Program-made: the position numbers and the translations under genes
NCBI RefSeq assembly: GCF_005886805.2
Contig: NZ_CP045429.1
Coordinates: 124,001-188,000, forward strand
Direction of reading: 5' to 3'
DNA: 64,000 bases
Source: Pseudoalteromonas rubra
GTDB lineage: Bacteria > Pseudomonadota > Gammaproteobacteria > Enterobacterales > Alteromonadaceae
The notes under the pieces: generated by a model
Told to the model about the DNA's origin: nothing
Database searches by the model: none
Seen by the model: the letters and a program-made list of their open reading frames with translations, nothing else
Shown here: positions 38,759 through 51,299 of the stretch, in pieces
How the letters are laid out: each line of letters opens with the position of its first letter
Numbering within the stretch: the first letter of the stretch is position 1

Positions 38759-38764
38759 GTTCAG

Positions 38765-39091
38765 TTAGATGTTGTTCTCAAGGAACTCGATCAGTTGTGT
38801 TTTAGACAACGCACCAACTTTAGTGGCTGCAACGGCACCGTCTTTGAATAGCAGCAGAGTTGGGATACCACGGATACCAAATTTAGGTGGTGTTAGTGAG
38901 TTTTGATCGATGTTGAGCTTAGCTACAGTTGCGCGACCTTCGAACTCGTCTGCAATTTCGTCCAGGATAGGTGCAATCATTTTACATGGACCACACCATT
39001 CAGCCCAGAAATCTACCAGTACAGGGGTATCCGACTTAAGCACGTCTGCTTCGAAGCTGTCATCAGTTAATTGAATAATTTTGTCGCTCAT
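38765..39091 (-). CDS. trxA: Thioredoxin 1
   Basis: The 108-residue protein is the general disulfide reductant. The redox motif W-C-G-P-C is at 32-36, the length matches E. coli TrxA, and the cis-Pro loop (G-I-R-G-I-P-T-L) is present. GGAGAG precedes the ATG. It is divergent from rhlB and upstream of rho, the arrangement found in E. coli. Confidence 0.98.
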   Translation of the reverse strand: MSDKIIQLTDDSFEADVLKSDTPVLVDFWAEWCGPCKMIAPILDEIADEFEGRATVAKLNIDQNSLTPPKFGIRGIPTLLLFKDGAVAATKVGALSKTQLIEFLENNI

Positions 39092-39182
39092 TGCGCTCTC
39101 CGTTAGAATTAGGTCAATTATTTAATGCGTATTTAAACACTCTTGTTTCTTATTGCAAGTTTAAACGTTATGCTTAATCGCT

Positions 39183-40469
39183 ATGACTAAGACACATTTG
39201 ACCAATAAAAAATTTATCGACTTTGCTTTAGCGCCGGAAGTGGTCGCCGGTTTGACAGCGAGTGGCTTCGAATACTGTACGCCAATCCAAGCAAAGTGCA
39301 TGCCCTACATTAGTGAGGGCAGAGACATTGCCGGTCAGGCTCAGACAGGTACAGGTAAAACGCTGGCGTTTTTAACTGCGACTTGTCACAGGCTGATGCA
39401 AAGCCAATCTGACGCTCAGGTTGCCGGTCAGCCACGGGCATTGATTATGGCACCGACACGAGAGCTTGCGATCCAAATCCACAAAGACGCACAAATCATG
39501 GCGCCGGCGTGTGGGTTAAAGCTTGGTTTAGTATATGGTGGCGAAGAATACGAAAAACAACGGTCACAACTAGAAAAAGGGGTGGATATCCTCATTGGTA
39601 CGACCGGACGCCTGATCGATTTCTATAAACAAGGTGCCTATAACCTTAATAATATTGAAGTTGTTGTACTAGATGAAGCAGACCGAATGTTTGATTTGGG
39701 CTTTATCAAAGATATTCGTTATATGTTTAATCGCATGCCGGATACACAACAACGTCTGAATCTGCTGTTTTCTGCAACTCTGTCTTATCGTGTTCAGGAG
39801 CTAGCTTTTGAACATATGCACAATCCGATTCATGTACAAATTGAACCGGATGTTAAAACAGGCAAACGGATCAAAGAAGAGTTGTTCCATCCCTCGCAAG
39901 AGGACAAAATTCCTTTACTCCTTACCTTGATTGAGGAAGAGTGGCCAGACAAGGCGATTGTATTTGCCAATACAAAGCACAGTTGTGAAAACGTGTATGA
40001 GTGGCTGAAAAATGATGGGCATCGGGTTGGGTTGTTAACCGGTGACGTTAATCAGAAGAAGCGTTTGTCGATTTTGTCTAAATTCACTAAGGGCGAATTA
40101 GACCTGCTGGTTGCAACGGATGTTGCCGCGCGAGGTTTGCATATTCCTGAGGTGAGTCATGTACTCAATTTTGATTTGCCAGACGACTGTGAAGATTATG
40201 TGCATCGCATTGGCCGTACTGGCCGAGCAGGCGCGTCAGGGCATGCAATAAGTTTTGCCTGTGAGCAATATGCATATAACTTACATGAGATTGAAGAATA
40301 CATTGACCATGCAATTCCGGTTTCACACTACGATAAGTCAGCTCTGCTCGACGATATTAAAGCGCCAGCCAGACAACAAAGGCGCAGAAATACGTCCGGT
40401 CAGCGCGGTAATCGCAGCGGTAATAACCGTCGACAAGGTAGTTACCAAAAATCGCGCCCGCGCAATTAA
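39183..40469 (+). CDS. rhlB: ATP-dependent RNA helicase RhlB
   Basis: The 428-residue DEAD-box helicase has [21 protein letters not shown] and H-R-I-G-R-T-G-R. It ends in an Arg/Asn/Gly/Gln-rich basic tail (about 395-428). RhlB unwinds RNA for the RNase E degradosome. The family assignment rests on motifs and on its fixed place between trxA (divergent) and gppA. Spacing to gppA is 38 bp, so the two are probably one unit. Confidence 0.95.
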   Translation: MTKTHLTNKKFIDFALAPEVVAGLTASGFEYCTPIQAKCMPYISEGRDIAGQAQTGTGKTLAFLTATCHRLMQSQSDAQVAGQPRALIMAPTRELAIQIHKDAQIMAPACGLKLGLVYGGEEYEKQRSQLEKGVDILIGTTGRLIDFYKQGAYNLNNIEVVVLDEADRMFDLGFIKDIRYMFNRMPDTQQRLNLLFSATLSYRVQELAFEHMHNPIHVQIEPDVKTGKRIKEELFHPSQEDKIPLLLTLIEEEWPDKAIVFANTKHSCENVYEWLKNDGHRVGLLTGDVNQKKRLSILSKFTKGELDLLVATDVAARGLHIPEVSHVLNFDLPDDCEDYVHRIGRTGRAGASGHAISFACEQYAYNLHEIEEYIDHAIPVSHYDKSALLDDIKAPARQQRRRNTSGQRGNRSGNNRRQGSYQKSRPRN

Positions 40470-40507
40470 TTGGGCGTTTTGGTAGAGGTAGATAGAGGTT
40501 AGTAAGC

Positions 40508-42010
40508 GTGGTTCAGAGATCTCCACATGAAAATGTGTATGCGGTGATTGATTTAGGATCAAACAGCTTCCATATGTTGATCGCAAAACATATGGCCGGT
40601 GGCGTGCATACAATTGGTCGGGTCAAACGTAAAGTAAGGCTGGCAGCAGGCCTGGATGAGCAAAATTTGCTGAGTGAAGAAGCGATGCAGCGAGGGTGGG
40701 AATGTTTATCCTTGTTCGCTGAACGACTTCAGGATATCCCGGCTAACAATATACGTATTGTGGCCACCGCAACCTTGCGCCTGGCAACCAACGCTGATGT
40801 CTTTAAGAATAAAGCCGAGCAAATTCTGGGTCACTCTATTTCTATTATTAGTGGGGAAGAAGAGGCCCGGTCTATATACAAGGGCGTCGCACATACCTCA
40901 GCCTGCCAGGGTCGACAGCTTGTTGTTGATATCGGTGGCGCGAGCACCGAAATTGTCATTGGTCAGGGCTTTGAAGCACAGCTGTACCATAGCCTGAATA
41001 TGGGATGTGTCACCTATTTAGAGCGCTATTTTTCAGATGGTACACTGAGCGAGGCCAATTTCTCTGCTGCAACGGCTGCAGCACACGAGGTTGTTGCTCC
41101 TTATGCTGCTCAATATAAGTCGTCTGGCTGGGAGCTTGCCATTGGCGCATCTGGAACAGTCCAGGCGATTCAGGAAATTTTTGCGGCGCTGGGCCTGGAT
41201 GAGATGCTGACGCTGGATAAGCTTCAGGCAATTCGTGCGCAAGCCATTCAGTTTGAAAATATAGAGCAGCTTGAGTTGCCCGGCCTGAGTGAAGAACGCC
41301 GTTTGGTGTTTGTTTCTGGGTTGGCAATTTTAATTGCGCTATTTAAAGCATTAAAGATTGAACGAATGGGCCTTGCAGGCGGTGCACTGCGTGAAGGTAT
41401 TCTATACAGTATGATTGATCAGTTGAACCAGGCTGATATTCGTAAACGCACACTCGATGGCTTTATGTCCCGGTATCATGTTGATGCCGGACAAGCGGCT
41501 CGTGTGTTTGATATATGCAAAATTTTTCTACAGCAATTGAAAGCACCAATGCAGTTTGATTTTCAAAGCGCCTGTAGTTTATTGAGTGCCGCTGCATCTA
41601 TGCACGAGATTGGTCTGGTAATTGACTATAAGTCTTATCATCTGCACAGTGCGTACATTTTAAAACATACTGGTATGCCGGGATATTCCCGAGTACAAAA
41701 GCAGATGGTGGTAACTTTAGTAGGTAACCACCGACTCGACGTAGAAGAAGATACCTTTCTTCAGTTTGGTCATCATCAGGGATTCATTGAGTTACTTGTC
41801 AGGATCTTCCGGGTTGCGGTTATCTTATCTATGCGCCGTCAGGATGATGTCCTGCCAGATCTATACATCACAGCGACTGAACCTGAAACGCTTACCCTGA
41901 CTTTGCCTGATGAGTGGTTGCACGAGCACCCTTTGATGCGCAGCGAATTAGAGTTAGAAGCTGGGTATCAGGAAAAAGCCGGTTGGATATTGAAAATTGA
42001 GCGCGATTAA
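40508..42010 (+). CDS. gppA: Guanosine pentaphosphatase / exopolyphosphatase GppA
   Basis: The 500-residue enzyme removes a phosphate from pppGpp to give ppGpp and belongs to the Ppx/GppA family. The N-terminal D-L-G-S-N-S-F-H-M motif, S-G-E-E-E-A-R, D-I-G-G-A-S-T-E and G-A-S-G-T-V-Q-A are conserved, and a C-terminal HD-like helical domain is present (about 310-490). It starts at GTG (40508) behind AGAGG. The neighbour rhlB supports GppA over Ppx. A terminator overlaps its stop codon. Confidence 0.93.
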   Translation: MVQRSPHENVYAVIDLGSNSFHMLIAKHMAGGVHTIGRVKRKVRLAAGLDEQNLLSEEAMQRGWECLSLFAERLQDIPANNIRIVATATLRLATNADVFKNKAEQILGHSISIISGEEEARSIYKGVAHTSACQGRQLVVDIGGASTEIVIGQGFEAQLYHSLNMGCVTYLERYFSDGTLSEANFSAATAAAHEVVAPYAAQYKSSGWELAIGASGTVQAIQEIFAALGLDEMLTLDKLQAIRAQAIQFENIEQLELPGLSEERRLVFVSGLAILIALFKALKIERMGLAGGALREGILYSMIDQLNQADIRKRTLDGFMSRYHVDAGQAARVFDICKIFLQQLKAPMQFDFQSACSLLSAAASMHEIGLVIDYKSYHLHSAYILKHTGMPGYSRVQKQMVVTLVGNHRLDVEEDTFLQFGHHQGFIELLVRIFRVAVILSMRRQDDVLPDLYITATEPETLTLTLPDEWLHEHPLMRSELELEAGYQEKAGWILKIERD

Positions 42011-42021
42011 GCGCTCTTTTT
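41999..42021 (+). terminator. Terminator of rhlB-gppA
   Basis: GAGCGC (41999-42004) and GCGCTC (42011-42016) form a stem with a 6-base loop that contains the gppA stop codon, followed by five T. Confidence 0.8.
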
Positions 42022-42104
42022 GTACAAAAAAGGCCTAAAAAAGCGCGTTTTGTTTGAATCTTGTTCGAACGCGCTGTTTTTCTCACTTTTCTTCAAAAAA
42101 AGGG

Positions 42105-42132
42105 TTGCGCTGGGTTTCGATTTCCCTATAAT
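42105..42132 (+). promoter_or_regulatory. rRNA operon promoter P1
   Basis: TTGCGC (42105-42110) and a perfect TATAAT (42127-42132) are 16 bases apart, with a GC-rich region downstream as expected for a growth-rate- and ppGpp-controlled rrn promoter. Confidence 0.75.
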
Positions 42133-42229
42133 TCGCATCCACCGACACGGGGCACAACGCTGAAAAGCAATGAGCCAACGAGTTGGGAGTCAAATAAAAC
42201 TTGATTCTGAAATTTCTCAAAATTAAGTG

Positions 42230-42257
42230 TTGACATAAAATGGGAAGTGATTAGAAT
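42230..42257 (+). promoter_or_regulatory. rRNA operon promoter P2
   Basis: A perfect TTGACA (42230-42235) and TAGAAT (42252-42257) are 16 bases apart, about 275 bases before the 16S gene, so the operon has tandem promoters as in E. coli. Confidence 0.75.
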
Positions 42258-42315
42258 GCACAACCCTCAGCGCTAACAGCGCGGCGACATTAAGTCGCAC
42301 CGGGTAACCGGATTA

Positions 42316-42324
42316 TGTTCTTTA
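42316..42324 (+). promoter_or_regulatory. rrn leader boxA antitermination site
   Basis: TGTTCTTTA differs by one base from the E. coli boxA TGCTCTTTA and lies in the leader about 210 bases before 16S. It binds NusB/S10 for rRNA antitermination. Confidence 0.7.
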
Positions 42325-42532
42325 AAAATATGAAGCAATCATCTGTGTGGGCACTCGTACAGATTGAGTTCTAACAGCGAAATTCAGTTTACTGAATGAC
42401 GCACAAAAATTTAGAGTCTCAACTGAACTGAGTGACTAACATAGTCAATTCGTTTTGATTTTACTTTTTTAAAAGTAGAAACAGACAAAATCAGAATTCA
42501 TTGAGCACGAATCTTCGGATTCAAAAAACTTT

Positions 42533-44065
<1,533 letters not shown>

Positions 44066-44141
44066 TCGACTTAGAACTGATTTGTTCGAAGTGTCCACAC
44101 AGATGATTGTTGATTAGAATTAGAGAACACAAACATTGTTT

Positions 44142-44218
<77 letters not shown>

Positions 44219-44333
44219 CTTCTTCCCGATGCTGCGTTATTAAGCTCGTCGTTTAGAAAACACTAAACGTCCTCACTTAATGCCTGGCCTCGAAAAGAAG
44301 CTCGGTTCAAAGCAATGTTATTCCTAGTAATGT

Positions 44334-44409
44334 GGGGCTATAGCTCAGCTGGGAGAGCGCCTGCCTTGCACGCAGGAGGTCAGCAGTTCGATCCTGCTTA
44401 GCTCCACCA
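44334..44409 (+). tRNA. alaT: tRNA-Ala (TGC)
   Basis: A 76-base cloverleaf beginning GGGGCTATAGCTCAGC with anticodon TGC in CTTGCAC and an encoded CCA end. It lies 115 bases after tRNA-Ile in the same spacer. Confidence 0.97.
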
Positions 44410-44499
44410 CTTTACTACTCCTTCTCATAGATAAGCACTCTTAAGACAGTTACTTAAAATAAGAAACTGAGAGTTTTTAACTCTGAGAAGCAATTCTCT

Positions 44500-44508
44500 T
44501 GCTCTTTA
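44500..44508 (+). promoter_or_regulatory. Spacer boxA antitermination site before 23S
   Basis: TGCTCTTTA is identical to the E. coli boxA and lies about 190 bases before 23S rRNA, restoring the antitermination complex after processing of the spacer. Confidence 0.75.
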
Positions 44509-44695
44509 AAAATTTGGAAAGCTGATATTAAATTCTCGGAATGACAATGAAAATTGTTGTTCTATAGAGTTTTCGAAAGAAAAATGCCGATTAATCATTT
44601 AGTTGATTAATTAGCGTCTACTTTAGTATTACTTAACTTCTGGCGAAGTTAAAACTGTCTTTAGCAGTACAATTCAAAACTATTTTGGGTTGTAT

Positions 44696-47574
<2,879 letters not shown>

Positions 47575-47691
47575 TACAACGCCAAAGTGGTTTTGTTCGT
47601 TAGAAGTTAAGAAATAAAGTAGACGATAAGAATTTAATACGCTTTTCCAGATTTTAGTGAGATGTTGATAAACATCTTGCGCAACAGTTTA

Positions 47692-47810
47692 TGCTTGGTA
47701 ACCATAGCATTTTGGAACCACCTGACTCCATGCCGAACTCAGTAGTGAAACGAAATAGCGCCGATGATAGTGTGGGGTTTCCCATGTGAAAGTAGGACAT
47801 TGCCAAGCTC
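47692..47810 (+). rRNA. rrf: 5S ribosomal RNA
   Basis: About 119 bases starting TGCTTGGTAACC, with the conserved CCATGCCGAACTCAG, and ending TTGCCAAGCTC that pairs with the 5' end. It lies 117 bases after 23S and just before a terminator. Confidence 0.95.
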
Positions 47811-47820
47811 CAAATAAAAG

Positions 47821-47852
47821 AAAGCCCGATTCGAAAGAGTCGGGCTTTTTTG
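47821..47852 (+). terminator. rRNA operon terminator (first copy)
   Basis: AAAGCCCGA (47821-47829) and TCGGGCTTT (47840-47848) form a 9-bp stem with a 10-base loop, followed by a T-run of six, 10 bases after 5S. Confidence 0.93.
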
Positions 47853-47879
47853 CATTTTGAGTAGTTTAAAAAGCTGTAG
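47821..47879 (+). repeat. Direct repeat copy 1 (rrn terminator plus 3' flank)
   Basis: About 59 bases that include the terminator and the following stretch through GTAGTTTAAAAA. A second copy at 48102-48160 is nearly identical, with about three or four differences. Confidence 0.85.
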
Positions 47880-48101
47880 ACAGAGCGGTGTTGTCTATTC
47901 ATCCATGAAGCTGGTATCTAGCAGTCTTTGGGGGCACTTCCCTGTGGAGGGCTCCTTTTTGCGCTGTGAATAGGTCTGTGTTCTCTACAATAGCTCTTTT
48001 CACCTTGCGCTAAGTAAATGTACTCGCGTTGCTCGCTGTCATTGTACTTTGCACTTAATTCATCCATGAATATCATCTACATTCGTACCTCCTTGTACAT
48101 C

Positions 48102-48160
48102 AAAGCCCGATTCGAAAGAGTCGGGCTTTTTTGCGTTTTGGGTAGTTTAAAAAAGTTGTA
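48102..48160 (+). repeat. Direct repeat copy 2 (orphan rrn terminator)
   Basis: A second AAAGCCCGA / TCGGGCTTT hairpin with the same loop, T-run and flank as the copy at 47821, but with no 5S gene in front of it. It is a functional-looking terminator for rightward transcripts that escape the first. Confidence 0.85.
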
Positions 48161-48190
48161 TAGCTGCCCGAACACAAAGTCCACACCACC

Positions 48191-48216
48191 GTCATCCCGC
48201 ACTTGATGCGGGAACT
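48191..48216. repeat. REP-like palindromic element
   Basis: CCCGCA (48196-48201) and TGCGGG (48207-48212) flank a 5-base centre, preceded by GTCAT. The form GTCATCCCGC...GCGGG resembles repeats scattered in many proteobacterial genomes. Only one copy is in this window. Confidence 0.45.
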
Positions 48217-48270
48217 GCCAACAGGCCACACGATTAATATGAATTGTCCTTCCACCTTGCAATCATGATC

Positions 48271-48294
48271 AGGTATTAAGTGAAACTGGTATAA
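48271..48294 (-). repeat. Dispersed 24-base repeat, copy B
   Basis: On the reverse strand it reads TTATACCAGTTTCACTTAAT and then ACCT. It matches copy A at 59599-59622 in 22 of 24 positions. Both copies are in gene-free DNA. Confidence 0.6.
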
Positions 48295-48321
48295 ATATGT
48301 CTCTTTGCAAAGAGCGAACAA

Positions 48322-49059
48322 TCACTGGGTACTAATCGCAGAGCAATTTTCTTGATATTGCGCCAGATAAGGTTTGTTTGAAATAAGCGTTTGGAGTGCG
48401 TTATTAAAAAGCGCCACATATTTTTCGTTATGTTGGTTAATCAGTAAAAAACCCTGATTAACGAATGCTGGTTTAGGCTGTCGTACCAGGCGTTTTACCT
48501 CAGAGTTAGACAGGGCTTTTGCGTATTCCCTTTCTGTTTGCTCATCCAGAACGACAATATCCGCGCGTTGACGCAGCAGAAATTGCAAGTTCTTGGTCGT
48601 GTAGGTCGCCTCCATCACCTCTATTTCATATTCTTTTATCGCTTGCCATAGTGTTTTCGGATACGTTAAACCTTTATTAATCAAAAGTCTGAAGGGTTTT
48701 AAATCAGCGTAGGAGTTAAACTTAAAGGGGATGCTATCCAGGTGGTAAAAGTGGGAAACTTCTGAAGTGAGCGGGTACGATGTATACAGGTACTCGGTTG
48801 CTCTTTTTTCATTGTAATACCAATAAGCGCTGCCAATAAATTCCGTTTTTTTTCCTTCTTCGTATGCGCGTTGCCAGGGCATAAATACAAACCGAACACG
48901 GATCCCGTGCAAAGCAAAGGCATCTCGGATAAGCTGAGCGGTACACCCTTGATCCTCACGATGCCTGTCTACGTATGGAGGCCATTGACCAGTCGTAATA
49001 TGCACTGTTTCAGCACTTAACGTAAAACTATAAAATAAAGCAAAAATAAAGTATTTCAC
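48322..49059 (-). CDS. Periplasmic solute-binding protein, family 3 type
   Basis: Starting from the GTG at 49059 the protein has 245 residues, opens with a clean signal peptide (K-Y-F-I-F-A-L-F-Y-S-F) and would be cut after L-S-A. The mature part begins V-H-I-T-T-G-Q-W-P-P-Y, typical of SBP_bac_3 proteins without an attached transporter, which are frequent in this group. An upstream in-frame TTG at 49131 would put 24 residues before the signal and is rejected. No ABC permease is adjacent. The ligand is unknown, perhaps a polar amino acid. Confidence 0.78.
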   Translation of the reverse strand: MKYFIFALFYSFTLSAETVHITTGQWPPYVDRHREDQGCTAQLIRDAFALHGIRVRFVFMPWQRAYEEGKKTEFIGSAYWYYNEKRATEYLYTSYPLTSEVSHFYHLDSIPFKFNSYADLKPFRLLINKGLTYPKTLWQAIKEYEIEVMEATYTTKNLQFLLRQRADIVVLDEQTEREYAKALSNSEVKRLVRQPKPAFVNQGFLLINQHNEKYVALFNNALQTLISNKPYLAQYQENCSAISTQ

Positions 49060-49170
49060 TGACAAGGCTCTGAAAATCGGGCTAAACAAAACTATAGCGC
49101 TTATTGTTGAATAAAACGAATCGGCTAACAAAAGCGTCTATCCCATTGATCAAAAATAAAAGGCTAAGCT

Positions 49171-49863
49171 GTGGAGAGTTTTTTAGATATTTATGAACGA
49201 GCATGCGAGCGTAAAGGTTCGAAAGACATATTGGAATCATTACTCAGCGAACCCGTATCAAATACGCAACTTGCAATGCTTCCTGATGATGTTTGGCTGG
49301 AAGAGTTCACTCGAAAAATATTTCAAAGTGGTTTTTATTGGTCGGTGATTAACGCCAAGTGGTCAGGTTTTCGTGACGTGTTCTGGGACTTTTCGATTGA
49401 GAAGTTGCTTTACATGTCGCCTGAAATGTTTGAACAGCGCGCTCAGGATGAACGTATTGTACGTAACTATAAAAAAGTACAGAGCATTGCACATAACTGC
49501 CTTATGCTCCATGAGTTGGCATTAGAGCACGGCACTTTTAGTAAGCTTGTTGCAAATTGGCCTGAGGATAACATTATTGAGCTATGGTTGTTACTTAAAA
49601 AGCAAGGGAGTCGATTAGGGGGCAATACAGGTCCTTATGCACTGAGGGCTGTCGGCAAAGATACGTTTATTCTAAGCCGGGATGTAGAAGCCTATTTGCG
49701 CGCGCATGAGGTGATCTCAGGCGGTTTGCATAGCCAGAAATCACTTCGCTCTGCGCAAGCCTTCTTCAATGAGTTACGTAGACAAAGTGGTTATTCATTG
49801 CAAAAATTAAGTCAGCTTGTCGCTTATAGTGTGGGTGACAATGAGGTAGGAGTAACATCATGA
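49171..49863 (+). CDS. Tag-like (DNA-3-methyladenine glycosylase I superfamily) protein, divergent
   Basis: The 230-residue protein resembles the helix-hairpin-helix fold of Tag in its core (E-E-F-T-R-K-I-F-Q-S-G-F-Y-W, then I-N-A-K-W-S-G-F-R). In E. coli Tag the base-binding Glu38 is eight residues before Trp46. Here the residue eight before Trp57 is Lys49. The N- and C-terminal Cys/His zinc ligands of Tag are also not evident. Glycosylase activity is therefore doubtful. It starts at GTG (49171) behind AAGG. It overlaps selO by 4 bp (ATGA) and is probably translationally coupled to it. Confidence 0.75.
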   Translation: MESFLDIYERACERKGSKDILESLLSEPVSNTQLAMLPDDVWLEEFTRKIFQSGFYWSVINAKWSGFRDVFWDFSIEKLLYMSPEMFEQRAQDERIVRNYKKVQSIAHNCLMLHELALEHGTFSKLVANWPEDNIIELWLLLKKQGSRLGGNTGPYALRAVGKDTFILSRDVEAYLRAHEVISGGLHSQKSLRSAQAFFNELRRQSGYSLQKLSQLVAYSVGDNEVGVTS

Positions 49864-51296
49864 GCCAGTTTTTTACCCGCTACACCGAGTTGGGAGAGAC
49901 TTACCTGGTCCCACAACAGCCTTATCAGTTTGAGCAGGCTCAATTACTACTTACTAATCAGGCATTGTTATCTGAATTAGGTATTGAGATCGATCAGCAA
50001 ACGCTGCGTGACTACCTTGCGGGGGTGTCTCAGGTCGAGCACATTCAGCCGGTTGCAATGGCGTATTGCGGCCATCAGTTTGGTCATTTTAATCCGCAAC
50101 TTGGTGATGGACGAGCACACCTCATTGCGTCAATCACCGCAGCGGATGGTCTCAGCTATGACATGCACCTCAAAGGCTCTGGTGCGACAGTCTTCTCGCG
50201 TGGGGGGGATGGCTTGTGTGCACTGGGTCCGGCTATCCGGGAATACATCATGAGCCATGCAATGCAAGCACTGGGTGTACCAACGACACACTGTCTGGCA
50301 GTCTTGACCACTGGTCAACAGGTGATGCGCCAGACGCCAGAGCCCGGCGCTGTTGTATGTCGCATTGCCCGAAGCCATATTCGGGTTGGCACCTTTCAGT
50401 TGATGGCAATGAACAAAGATGTGGCGGCGATGAGCAAGCTTGTCGAGTTATGTATCCGTGAATACTTCAGCGACATTACGTCCAGTGGTGAGGCACGTAT
50501 CTTTGATTTCTTTACGCGGGTATGTCAGCGCCAGTGTGCACTTATTTTAAAGTGGATGCAGGTAGGCTTCATTCATGGGGTTATGAATACAGATAATACC
50601 CTGATAAATGGTGAGACGATTGACTATGGCCCTTGTGCGATGATGGAGTCTTTCTCGTTCGATACTGTGTTTAGCTCCATTGATCGTCAAGGACGCTATG
50701 CTTTTGGTCAGCAACCTAACATTGCCAGCTGGAATTGTGGCCGTCTGGCAGAGTCTTTGATGGTGTTGATTGAGGATAAAGACGCGGCGCTTGAGCGTTT
50801 TTCAGAGATTTTAAGTCAGTTTGCAGAGAGCTTTAATGAGGGCTACCAAGTAATGTGGTCTAAAAAGCTTGGGATAGGTACCTGGGAGGAATCAGATCAG
50901 GCATTATTGAGTGAACTGTTATCGCTGATGCAGCAAAATAAACTGGATTACACCAACACGTTTGCTGCTTTGACAAACGCACTCCACGCCAGTCCGCTAC
51001 CAACCTACCCTTTACCTGAAGTGTTAGCTGACTGGGTCAGTAAGTGGCGAAAGCGGATTAGCGGACACAGTGCAGCTGAGGCTCTGGCGCTGATGCAATC
51101 TGTAAATCCGGCTATTATTCCGCGTAATGATCTGGTGGAGCGATTTATTGCCCAGTTTAATGAAGGCACTCAGAGTGATGAGTTTACTGACTGGCTAACT
51201 GCTTTGAAGAGCCCCTATACCTATCAAGCCTATCCTGCTCAATGGACGGAGACTATGGCACATGAACAGGCCTACCAGACGTTTTGTGGAACGTAA
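49860..51296 (+). CDS. selO: Protein adenylyltransferase SelO (YdiU)
   Basis: The 478-residue pseudokinase-fold protein has the length of E. coli YdiU. It transfers AMP from ATP to Ser/Thr/Tyr of proteins and has been tied to redox stress. Conserved motifs are G-D-G-R-A-H-L, H-L-K-G-S-G-A-T-V-F-S-R, A-R-S-H-I-R-V-G, H-G-V-M-N-T-D-N and D-Y-G-P-C. The segment after the second G-D-G reads L-C-A-L-G-P where many homologues have a basic residue first. It starts with GGAG upstream and overlaps the Tag-like gene. The ABC exporter begins three bases after its stop. Confidence 0.92.
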   Translation: MSQFFTRYTELGETYLVPQQPYQFEQAQLLLTNQALLSELGIEIDQQTLRDYLAGVSQVEHIQPVAMAYCGHQFGHFNPQLGDGRAHLIASITAADGLSYDMHLKGSGATVFSRGGDGLCALGPAIREYIMSHAMQALGVPTTHCLAVLTTGQQVMRQTPEPGAVVCRIARSHIRVGTFQLMAMNKDVAAMSKLVELCIREYFSDITSSGEARIFDFFTRVCQRQCALILKWMQVGFIHGVMNTDNTLINGETIDYGPCAMMESFSFDTVFSSIDRQGRYAFGQQPNIASWNCGRLAESLMVLIEDKDAALERFSEILSQFAESFNEGYQVMWSKKLGIGTWEESDQALLSELLSLMQQNKLDYTNTFAALTNALHASPLPTYPLPEVLADWVSKWRKRISGHSAAEALALMQSVNPAIIPRNDLVERFIAQFNEGTQSDEFTDWLTALKSPYTYQAYPAQWTETMAHEQAYQTFCGT

Positions 51297-51299
51297 GCT

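Larger units (their letters stand above)
47880..48321. other. Gene-free region downstream of the rRNA operon
   Basis: About 440 bases with no convincing coding frame. It holds the second copy of the rrn terminator, a REP-like palindrome and one copy of a dispersed 24-base repeat (all listed separately), plus two short matches of ATTCATCCATGAA at about 47898 and 48060. Confidence 0.7.

Noticed and set aside
47930..47975. Third terminator-like stem after the rRNA operon (CCCT/AGGG before CTCCTTTTT)
   Set aside because: The stem is only four base pairs and not separated cleanly from the T-run.
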